Assembly (NCBI GenBank): GCA_947464705.1 | Contig: CANHYD010000067.1 | Location: 1-9,635, forward strand | Length of the DNA stretch: 9,635 bases | Direction: 5' to 3' | Origin: Verrucomicrobiota bacterium | GTDB lineage: Bacteria > Verrucomicrobiota > Verrucomicrobiia > Limisphaerales > UBA9464 | Shown: one piece after another, positions 1 to 6,900 of the stretch | Position numbering within the stretch: position 1 is the first letter of the stretch | Layout: each line of letters begins with the position of its first letter | Notes under the pieces: model-generated | Databases searched by the model: none | Seen by the model: only the letters and a program-made list of their open reading frames with translations | What the model was told of the DNA's origin: nothing | Made by a program: the position numbers and the translations under genes

Positions 1-87
1 CCCCCAAGGGACAGGCTCCCCCAAGGGACAGGCTCCCCCAAGGGACAGGCTCCTCTCAAGGGACAGGCTCCTCCCAAGGGACAGGCT
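1..87. repeat. Tandem array of a 17-18 bp unit, five copies
   Basis: Five head-to-tail copies of a unit with the core CAAGGGACAGGCT lie immediately upstream of deoC. The first three copies (1-17, 18-34, 35-51) are identical 17-mers. The last two (52-69, 70-87) are 18-mers whose leading pyrimidine tract differs. The array probably continues left of the window. Each junction can pair GGGA with TCCC around a CAGGC loop, so the array could form a row of small hairpins. The mixed 17 and 18 bp lengths break any reading frame, which argues against a coding repeat. There are no spacers, so this is not CRISPR. The function is unknown; it may be an intergenic repeat family or an expanded terminator or attenuator element. 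Confidence 0.9.
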
Positions 88-93
88 CCCTTG
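75..93. repeat. Perfect 7-bp hairpin at the end of the tandem array
   Basis: CAAGGGA (75-81) and TCCCTTG (87-93) are perfect inverted repeats around the five-base loop CAGGC. This is the last copy of the tandem unit extended by a few bases into unique sequence. It lies 41 bp before the preferred deoC start. It could end transcription from an upstream gene or fold in the deoC leader, but no T-run follows on the + strand, so a classical intrinsic terminator is not supported. Confidence 0.6.
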
Positions 94-133
94 CAGGCTT
101 GAACCCGTGGCGGCGGACCGGGAGATTGCAGGC

Positions 134-814
134 ATGCAATGGAGCGCTCGCGATCTGGCCCGTCACATCGATCACACCCTGCTCAAGCCGGAGGCTCGGG
201 CGGCCGACGTCGCCCGGCTGTGCGCCGAGGCTCTGGAACATCAGTTCTGGAGCGTCTGTGTTCACGGGAGTCGGGTGGCTCAGGCTGCGGCCTTGTTGGA
301 AGGTTCCGATGTGAAGGTGGCTGCGGTGGTCGGATTTCCCCTCGGAGCCATGGACGGGGATGCCAAGCGTTACGAGACCGAGGTGGCCATTGATCTTGGG
401 GCTCAGGAAATCGACATGGTCTTGAACATCGGCCGACTCAAGGACGGAGACGACCGCGCGGTGTTTCGGGAGATTCGGGATGTGGTGGAGGCCGCTCAGG
501 GGGTCTGGGTGAAGGTCATCCTGGAGACCTGCCTGCTCTCGGAAGAAGAAAAACTCCGCGCCTGCTCCCTCAGCGTCGAAGCGGGAGCCCGCTTCGTAAA
601 GACTTCCACGGGCTTCAGTTCCGGTGGGGCCACTGTCGACGACATCCGCCTGATGCGACAGGCCGTGGGTTCTGCCTTGGGTGTCAAAGCCAGTGGCGGA
701 ATCCGGGACACGGCGACAGCTCTGGCGATGCTCGAGGCCGGAGCCAACCGTCTGGGCACCAGTGCCGGTGTGGCCATCGTGAGCGGACACGCGGCCGCGG
801 TCGGGGGGTATTGA
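134..814 (+). CDS. deoC: Deoxyribose-phosphate aldolase (DeoC)
   Basis: This class I aldolase splits 2-deoxy-D-ribose 5-phosphate into acetaldehyde and glyceraldehyde 3-phosphate, the last step of deoxynucleoside catabolism in the cytoplasm. From the ATG at 134 it has 226 residues, normal for the bacterial family. Diagnostic motifs run in order: HIDHTLLKP near the N-terminus, VGFPLG at about 67-71, EIDMVLN with the likely catalytic Asp94, FVKTSTGF with the Schiff-base Lys156, and VKASGGIR with the second catalytic Lys185. An in-frame GTG at 107 would add nine residues. I prefer ATG 134 because GGGAG (120-124) sits nine bases before it and because the family begins just before the IDHTLLKP segment. 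It follows the tandem repeat array and converges on the phosphohexomutase gene with 20 bp between stop codons. No other deo gene is visible, so its operon partners, if any, lie to the left. Confidence 0.95.
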   Translation: MQWSARDLARHIDHTLLKPEARAADVARLCAEALEHQFWSVCVHGSRVAQAAALLEGSDVKVAAVVGFPLGAMDGDAKRYETEVAIDLGAQEIDMVLNIGRLKDGDDRAVFREIRDVVEAAQGVWVKVILETCLLSEEEKLRACSLSVEAGARFVKTSTGFSSGGATVDDIRLMRQAVGSALGVKASGGIRDTATALAMLEAGANRLGTSAGVAIVSGHAAAVGGY

Positions 815-834
815 TCGGTCCCCGTGCCAGTGGC

Positions 835-2256
835 TCAGACCTTGCGGGTCAACCGGACTCCCTGCCGGAGCAGCGCCTGAGCACCTTCGTCAGTCTTGGC
901 CTCGGCGTAGATCCGGAGGATGGGTTCTGTTCCGGAACCACGCAGCATCAACCAAGATCCGTCCTGAGCGATGAATTTCACCCCGTCGTACGCCTTCACC
1001 GTAGCCAGCTTCGACTTCAGGAGACGGGCCGGGGGGTGCTCGGAGCAGTAGCTCATCAGCGCCGCACGTTTCTCTAACGGGAAGGTGGTGTCGATGCGGG
1101 CATAGCGGTGAGGCCCGTAGTCTTTTTCCAATTCGCGGAGGAGGACTTTCAGGGGTTTGCGCTCCATGGCCAGCATTTCCAAGAGCACGAGTCCGGCGGC
1201 GATGCCGTCGCGTTCTGGAATATGGCCCGGGAAACCGATGCCGCCGCTCTCCTCAAACCCAAGAAGAACGCCGCCTTTGAGGATTTCACTGGCGATGTAT
1301 TTGAAGCCCACGCCCGTCTCGATGAGCTCTAGACCGAGTTTCGCGCACATGCGATCCACCATGGAGGTCGTGGTCAGCGCCTTGACCACCTTTCCGGTCA
1401 TGCCCCGGTTCTTGACGTAGTGCCGGAGCAAAAGGCAGATGATCTGGTGGGTGGTCAGGGGCGCTCCGTTTCCCATCAGGCCGCCCACTCGGTCGGCGTC
1501 CCCATCGGTCACCAGGCAAAGGTCGTGGGGGTGCTTCTGGAGGAACGGAATCGACCGGATGTAATTTCGGGCGATGGGCTCCGGATTGATGCCCGCGAAG
1601 CCCGGATTGTGCTCGGCGTTGATGGTGCTCACCCGGCAGGTGGTGCCCGCAAGCAACTCGTCGAAGCACCCGGCGCCCACGCCATGGAGGGCCTCATGGG
1701 CGAATTTCAGGCCGGAGGCGGCGATGAGGGGGAAATCGACCAGCTTCTTGAGCGCCGCATAGTGGGCCGCACGGATATCTTTGACCGCGACTAAACCGGC
1801 CTTGATCGCCTGAGCCAAGGGCACAGCGCGGACCGGGTTTCGATCCAGCAACCCTTCGACGGCCTTGCACATGGCCGGCTCAGCAGACCCGCCATACCAA
1901 GCCTTGAGCTTGAAGCCATTGAATGCCGCCGGATTGTGGCTGGCCGTCAGCATCACCCCGCCGATGGCCTTCTGGCGTTTCACCTCGAAGGACACGCTGG
2001 GCGTGGGGGTAGGACGATCGGTCAGTGTGACGGTGAAGCCGTTGCCGGCCAACACCTCGGCCACCCGGGCTGCGAATTCTGGGGAAAGGAAGCGACGGTC
2101 GTAGCCGACAACCGCACGGTCACCGTGGGCACCGGGAACCGGGTTGGCCCGCCAATAGTCCGCGGTGGCCTGAGCCACGCGGTCGAGGTTAGAAAAAGTG
2201 AAGTCTTCGGCGATGACGGCTCGCCAACCGTCGGTCCCAAATTGAATGGCTCCCAT
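835..2256 (-). CDS. Alpha-D-phosphohexomutase (phosphoglucomutase/phosphomannomutase family)
   Basis: This 473-residue cytoplasmic enzyme should move a phosphate between C1 and C6 of a hexose through a phosphoserine intermediate; the sugar (glucose, mannose or another) cannot be read from sequence alone. All four family signatures are present: the N-terminal GTDGWR, the phosphoserine loop TASHNP with Ser106, the metal-binding loop DGDADR (251-256), the sugar-binding loop EESGG (335-339), and the C-terminal phosphate loop RGSGTEP (439-445). The reading frame is open upstream to a TTG at 2337, but that would overlap the preceding gene, and the family begins at the MGAIQFGTDGW segment, so I chose the ATG at 2256. 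No clear Shine-Dalgarno sequence precedes it. The start codon sits in a perfect 9-bp hairpin stem. The gene follows the LuxR-type regulator by 46 bp on the same strand and is probably co-transcribed with it. With deoC nearby, a phosphopentomutase-like role is conceivable but unsupported, and the two genes are convergent. Confidence 0.93.
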   Translation of the reverse strand: MGAIQFGTDGWRAVIAEDFTFSNLDRVAQATADYWRANPVPGAHGDRAVVGYDRRFLSPEFAARVAEVLAGNGFTVTLTDRPTPTPSVSFEVKRQKAIGGVMLTASHNPAAFNGFKLKAWYGGSAEPAMCKAVEGLLDRNPVRAVPLAQAIKAGLVAVKDIRAAHYAALKKLVDFPLIAASGLKFAHEALHGVGAGCFDELLAGTTCRVSTINAEHNPGFAGINPEPIARNYIRSIPFLQKHPHDLCLVTDGDADRVGGLMGNGAPLTTHQIICLLLRHYVKNRGMTGKVVKALTTTSMVDRMCAKLGLELIETGVGFKYIASEILKGGVLLGFEESGGIGFPGHIPERDGIAAGLVLLEMLAMERKPLKVLLRELEKDYGPHRYARIDTTFPLEKRAALMSYCSEHPPARLLKSKLATVKAYDGVKFIAQDGSWLMLRGSGTEPILRIYAEAKTDEGAQALLRQGVRLTRKV

Positions 2257-2279
2257 AGCTTGTTTCAGCCATGGGAGCC
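2248..2279 (-). promoter_or_regulatory. Hairpin sequestering the phosphohexomutase start codon
   Basis: GGCTCCCAT (2248-2256) and ATGGGAGCC (2271-2279) are perfect 9-bp inverted repeats with a 14-base loop. In the minus-strand mRNA the 3' arm begins exactly with the AUG start codon of the mutase, so folding would hide it. The hairpin begins 23 bases after the stop codon of the upstream regulator (2303-2305), close enough that ribosomes finishing that gene could disturb it. This fits translational coupling, or a protein operator; neither is shown by sequence alone. The 5' arm also contains an out-of-frame AUG (2270-2272) that opens a 27-codon ORF overlapping the mutase start. Confidence 0.55.
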
Positions 2280-2302
2280 TAAATGGTCGACTGAATCCAG
2301 CG

Positions 2303-3217
2303 TCAAGCAGACACCGCGTCAACGGGGGACGCCGCAAAACTTCCGCGCAATGGCCGGGTCTTGCGGGCGATGTTTCGGGTGTGAGCGTAGACGGTGTTCA
2401 CCGACAGCCCCAGTTGATCGGCAATGTCTTGGCAGGAGACACCCGCACCGCGCATCGCTGCGATGTTGCGCTCCCGGTCGGAGAGCGGGTAGATGCTCTT
2501 GAGGGGAGAAGGCGCGCTTTCGACCAGGACATCCCGAGAGAGGCCGATCCGACCATCCAGCAAGGCCTCGATCGCCAAGGAGATGCGCCGCGACTCAGCA
2601 TAGGCGACGGGCGTGCCGCTCTCGATGGTGTTTTGTATCTCCACCGAGTTGGAGATGGTCTCCATTGGGATGAAGAGGGTCTTCCGCGGCCACTGCACGG
2701 CGGCCAGCATTCGGAAAACCGGCACGCCCAAAGCTCCATTACCAAAGATGCGGAGAATGGCTCCATCACCCTTGCCCTGAAGGATGAGATCAACGGCCTG
2801 CTCGGCGGAATCGGCTTCGTGGACGTTGAGGCCTTGTGCCTGACACAACTCCGTCAGAAACGCGCGAATCTTGGGGTCTTGATCGGCGATAATGGTCTGG
2901 AGAATGCGGCCGGGGCTGCTGGGATCGTCGCCCACCGGCTTGACCTGCTCCAAAGTGGCCCGCATGGAAGCCTGCTTTTCTGGGTCATTGGTGGCCGGGG
3001 CCTCCAGTCGGTACAGGCATCCTTTCTGGGACAGAAGGTATTGGCCGATGCGCCCGACCAACGGGGCGGTCAGCAAGACCTTGCCGCGTTCCCCGCGAGC
3101 CGGGTCGGTGGCGTAGCCTTTGAGCCGGAGTCCGGCTTTGGATTCAACCAACGTCCAACTGTACAGGCGTACGGTGGATTCCGAGGATGTTTCAGAGGAT
3201 CTGGCGGAGCGATACAT
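2303..3217 (-). CDS. LuxR-type HTH regulator with degenerate receiver-like domain
   Basis: The 304-residue protein has three parts. Residues about 15-73 look like a small beta-rich domain ending in GCLYRLE; I do not recognise it with certainty. Residues about 104-222 resemble a response-regulator receiver: they begin RILQTIIADQDP, matching beta-1 and its acidic pair, and show the expected helix-strand rhythm. The strand that should carry the phosphorylated Asp reads AILRIFGNG with no Asp, and the conserved Thr and Lys positions are not clear, so phosphorylation is unlikely. Residues about 244-290 are a LuxR/GerE helix-turn-helix (LSDRERNIAAM, then IADQLGLSVNTVYAHTRNI), so the protein should bind DNA. 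ATG 3217 is the start, with a weak AAGAG upstream. It sits between the 113-residue ORF (48 bp upstream) and the phosphohexomutase (46 bp downstream), all on one strand, so it probably regulates its own operon or the divergent kinase operon. The HTH call is firm; the receiver call is an inference. Confidence 0.85.
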   Translation of the reverse strand: MYRSARSSETSSESTVRLYSWTLVESKAGLRLKGYATDPARGERGKVLLTAPLVGRIGQYLLSQKGCLYRLEAPATNDPEKQASMRATLEQVKPVGDDPSSPGRILQTIIADQDPKIRAFLTELCQAQGLNVHEADSAEQAVDLILQGKGDGAILRIFGNGALGVPVFRMLAAVQWPRKTLFIPMETISNSVEIQNTIESGTPVAYAESRRISLAIEALLDGRIGLSRDVLVESAPSPLKSIYPLSDRERNIAAMRGAGVSCQDIADQLGLSVNTVYAHTRNIARKTRPLRGSFAASPVDAVSA

Positions 3218-3265
3218 GAACTCTTAAGGGTTTAATTGGTTAAAAAGTAATTGAAAATAAGGCAA

Positions 3266-3607
3266 CTAATATTTGATCAAAAGCATCGGGTCCGCGCTCA
3301 GGATATTCATGGTCCAGCGAGCGAACCCGTCGGTTGCTGGCCTTCGCCGGTAGGCGTCCGATATTGATTTCAAGCTGGTGGAGCGGTCTTGAGCTTGGAT
3401 CCCCGTCAGGGCCGCGGCCACGTTGATCTCCGTCTCCAACAAGGCGATCCAACGGGTGGACAGAAGAAGGCGGACCAACCACCGACGACTGGCCGGGTAC
3501 ATGTCGAGGAGGCATTGGCGCTCCAACGGGTGTTCTTCCAAAAACCATCTGAGGTAGATGGATTGACCCTTGAGATCTTTTCCGAGATGGATCGAGGCGC
3601 TGTGCAT
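3266..3607 (-). CDS. Hypothetical protein, 113 residues, first gene of the regulator operon
   Basis: I do not recognise this protein. Its codons are strongly biased to G or C at the third position, like the neighbouring genes, and its composition is natural: YLRWFLEEHPLERQ is followed by RRWLVRLLLSTRWIALLETEI, which reads as amphipathic helices, and then a basic segment SDAYRRR. No signal peptide or clear membrane span is present in this frame. The start is ATG 3607, with an in-frame stop three codons before it and no visible Shine-Dalgarno sequence. It lies 48 bp upstream of the LuxR-type regulator on the same strand, so the two are likely co-transcribed. A competing frame across 3240-3629 gives a Pro/Arg/His-rich product and looks like a shadow. 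A different frame just upstream encodes a signal-peptide-like stretch, so a frameshifted longer gene cannot be excluded. Confidence 0.6.
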   Translation of the reverse strand: MHSASIHLGKDLKGQSIYLRWFLEEHPLERQCLLDMYPASRRWLVRLLLSTRWIALLETEINVAAALTGIQAQDRSTSLKSISDAYRRRPATDGFARWTMNILSADPMLLIKY

Positions 3608-3721
3608 GGAAGATCAGTTGTATTCTCATCCGACCGCCTGGACTGCTCTGGCTGCGCCCGTAACGATAGGATGACGCTGGATACGACTATTAAATTACCC
3701 AACAAAATTCTGTAACGGAAG

Positions 3722-3855
3722 GTCCACAAAAGCAGTAACGAGGCAGCGGTGGTTTTGGCGAGCAGCCGTGGGCAAGGGCTGAAAGCGGGGTTCAGGCGAT
3801 GCTTTGAGGAGTGGTTCGGCCTAGCGGGATCGGTTTGATGTATTCTTTTGTGGAC
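3722..3855. repeat. Pair of 11-bp inverted repeats 112 bp apart
   Basis: GTCCACAAAAG at 3722-3732 has its exact reverse complement CTTTTGTGGAC at 3845-3855. The match does not extend on either side. An exact 11-bp match is unlikely by chance in a region this small. Two inverted copies flanking the middle of a divergent control region fit paired operator sites for a dimeric regulator, bound on either side of a loop; LuxR/NarL-type regulators encoded on both sides are natural candidates. Terminal repeats of a 134-bp miniature element are an alternative, but I see no flanking target duplication. Confidence 0.5.
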
Positions 3856-3885
3856 ATCACGATGGCCGGTCGGGTGAAGTTTTGT

Positions 3886-3896
3886 CGGCTTAGCCG
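3886..3896. promoter_or_regulatory. Short palindrome CGGCTTAGCCG, possible operator
   Basis: CGGCT and AGCCG flank a single central T, 67 bp before the preferred kinase start. The position suits an operator near the kinase promoter, but a palindrome of this size is not rare in GC-rich DNA, and there is no second copy in the region. Confidence 0.2.
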
Positions 3897-3963
3897 TGCA
3901 ACGTTGGAATTGAGACCCTGCCGCGGTTTTTCAAGCGTCTGAGCCTTGTGGGCGACCAAACGA

Positions 3964-6900
3964 ATGAACCACTCATTCCCGGATTTAGCGGGGCAGAATC
4001 CCGCAGTTCAGGATCCTCAGACTGTCTCTGCCGACTCGCGCCGTTGGCTCACCTTGCGAAGCGTCGATTCATGGATACGGATCTTTCAATCAACTCTTCT
4101 GTCGCTGGTTTTGCCCTGGTTTTTTTTGCCATCGGGTCTTGCTGAGCCTGGGGCAGCAGTTCCGATAGAGCCTTCGGTTTCCGCGCCCTTTTTGAATTCT
4201 CGTTGGAGCGAGCGCGACGGCCTTCCAAGTGGATCGATCTTGGATTTGGCTCAATCACCCGACGGGTTGTTGTGGGTAGCCACCCGGTTTGGACTCCGTG
4301 CCTTTGACGGGGCCCGGTTCTTCCTCCCGGAGGGACTCGAAAGTCTGAGCGATGAACCGGTTCAGCGGGCTCTTTTTGATGGCAACGGCCAGATATGGCT
4401 GTGCGGCCAAGGAACCGTGTATTGCCTCAAACCTCAGCCTGCCGGCGGTTATCAAAAGGAGGAGCTCCCAGCGAGCGATGTTGTGCAGGACGGCAAGGGT
4501 TGGGTGTGGTGGCAGAATGGCGGGGTGATTCGGGGGCGCTTTGGAGGTTTAGAGGTGGTGTTGCCGTCGAGGCCTGTCCCCAAGGGGGAATCTCTGGAAC
4601 TGTTGCCAGCCTTGTGTGGCGTGCGGGAGGGAGGCGTCTACCAAGTGGACGATCGGGGGGGTCTTTGGCGAGGAACACTGCAGGGGTGGGGCCGGATTCC
4701 CGGAGCCCTTCCAACCGATCTGCGTGTCCGCAGGTGTGAGGTTTTTGAGGATCGGAAGCAGCGGATCTGGATGTCCATCTTGACCCATTCGGGGGAGGTT
4801 CTCTGGGTCTGTCGCACCGGCCAAGAATGGCACACGGTTTCCCTCCCGAGGGCTGCGGCAGCTCCATTGGCACGATGCTTCCATGAGACCTCACACGGCG
4901 AACTGTTGGTCGGGACTGAACGCGGTTTGCTGTATCAGTTCTCGGATTCCCGGTCCGATCCACAATTGTTTCGGATCACCGCCCACCCGGAGTCCATCCA
5001 AGCCATCCACGAGGACACTCTGGGCAATTGGTGGGTGGGAGGGGAGGAGTCCGGGCTCCGGCTGATTTGTCGGGATTTTAACCGCCTGCTGACCCCAGCG
5101 GCACCGACCATGGCCACTCAACCCGACGGGGTTGGAAGTGTGCCGGTTCAGGCAATCGACGAGCGGGAGGCTTTTCCCATAGAAAGTATCGCTTTGGATT
5201 CTGGTGGCCGATTGTGGGCCGCAGCAGGGGCTCACGGTTTATTCGTCCGGGATGGGGATCGTCTGAGCGCCGTCGCGCAGGCCCCGTTGGTCCTCCAAGG
5301 CGGGACCTATATCAAAGCTCTGGCCTCCTCACCCCGGGGGTTGGTGGTCGGAGGGAACGGCCTTCTGATGCTCATCGACGACGCGGGGAGGGCCGTGCCT
5401 GGTCACGATCATTCCAGGATGCTGGGGGCTGCTTCGGTGAAATCCCTGGCTGTAGATGGCTCCGGAGGCATCTGGGCAGGGACCGATTCCGGGAGTTTAC
5501 TGCACCTGCCACCCGGCGCGGTTAAACCCACCGTCATTCCCGTGGGAAACCCAGTCTTCGATTTGGCGGTTCAAACGGATCGGGTATGGGTTATTGCGGG
5601 GCGACAGTTGGGTTGTTGGGTTCATGGCCAGTGGAAACCGTTGCCTCAGGAGTTGGAGTTGTTGCGGGATCCTCAATCGGTGTTCGTGGACCGCCAGGGG
5701 CGATTGATGGTCGTGGGGAGTTCCGAGGTGGCCATTTGGAATGGGCGTAAAATCGCCTACCTAGGTCCCGATCAGGGGGTGTTCCCTGCGGTGAGTTCGA
5801 AGGTTTTCGAGGATCTCCAGTCGGGCCTCTGGTTGGCAACCGATGCCGGGATTCTGGAGTTGAATTCCGCATGGATCGATCGGGCGTTGGCTTCGGACCG
5901 GGGGCATTCGCAGACAACGGGCACGCCGGAGCACGTGGGGCGTGTGATCCATTTCTCCATCTTGTCGGAGATCCAACTGACCTCCAAACGCAATGCCGCC
6001 CCTTGGTGCCTGCCTTCCGGGGAAGTGGCGCTGCCCTCCAACAAAGGCGTGTTGCTGGTGCGCCAGGACGGATGGGATGCCAGTGAGCCACTTCCCTCCG
6101 TTCAAATCGGAGGGATCGATACCGGCTTGGGTGGGATTTCCAACCCCTCTCATGAGACGACCGATGTCTGCATTTCAGAGGGGTTCAATTCGCTGGTGAG
6201 CCTCCGGAAAAATCTGGCCGCCACGCTGCAACCGCCTTTGGTTCGCTACTCTGTCTCGGAGGACAACCACTCCTGGATTCACGTGGGCTTGGTGGACTCC
6301 TTTCGCATTACCCAGCCTTCAAAAAAACGGTTTCCCCTGCGCATTCAGAACAAACTGCCCGGAGGAACCTGGGGACCTGTCCGCACGACCCGGGTGGAAG
6401 TGGATCGATCTTCCAGCATTCCCGCCGCATGGCGGTTGGGTATCCTGAGTCTATTCCTCGTGATGGGGGGGCTCGTGGTCTGGCAATCGTATCGATCCAG
6501 TCGCCACCGGCGGAGGGCCCATATCCGGGCTTTGGAAGGCATCCAGAGCGACCGGGTCCGCATCGCTCGGAATTTGCACGATGATCTGGGCAATCGACTG
6601 AGTGAGATCCAATTGCTGACCGAGCAATTGACCTTCAGCCAGGGATCGCCGAGGCGGGGTGATCCGACAATCGATCGCATTCATGCCCGGTCGGTGGAGG
6701 CAACGGAGGCTCTGGACAATTTGGTGTGGCTTCTGCGGGATGTGTCGGAACCCTCCATTGACTTGGGCAGGCATATCGAACGTTTGGCCCGCAATTATCT
6801 GAATGTTTGCTCCGTGGGCTTGGAGTTCCAAATTCTGGCCGGAAAAGACGTGGAAATCGGTGGGTGGGTTCGGCAGTTGCTCATCGCTGCGACTCAGGAG

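Larger units (their letters stand above)
3608..3963. other. Divergent intergenic control region
   Basis: This 356-bp gap separates the minus-strand regulator operon from the plus-strand kinase operon and should hold promoters for both. Its most AT-rich patch is 3681-3712. On the minus strand, CAACAA (3700-3705) and TGGATA (3678-3683), read as TTGTTG and TATCCA with a 16-base spacer, are a weak promoter candidate for the 113-residue gene. No convincing plus-strand promoter stands out. The region also holds an 11-bp inverted repeat (3722-3732 and 3845-3855) and a short palindrome CGGCTTAGCCG at 3886-3896. I see no RNA gene. On the minus strand, 3609-3729 can be read as a signal-peptide-like sequence starting at a TTG. 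Confidence 0.6.

Noticed and set aside
1..93. CRISPR array
   Set aside because: The units are contiguous with no unique spacers, and no cas genes are present.
56..790. 244-residue minus-strand ORF
   Set aside because: It is antisense to deoC, with a His/Pro/Gly-rich unnatural composition; deoC carries all family motifs.
815..834. Terminator between deoC and the phosphohexomutase
   Set aside because: The 20-bp gap has no stable inverted repeat.
835..2337. Phosphohexomutase start at TTG 2337
   Set aside because: It would overlap the preceding gene and add 27 residues not typical of the family ahead of the GTDGW motif.
2246..3235. 329-residue plus-strand ORF
   Set aside because: It is an antisense shadow of the LuxR-type regulator, whose minus-strand frame has a clear HTH.
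3240..3629. 129-residue minus-strand ORF competing with the 113-residue gene
   Set aside because: It is rich in Pro, Arg, His and Asp with no fold-like pattern, whereas the alternative frame has GC-rich third positions and plausible helices.
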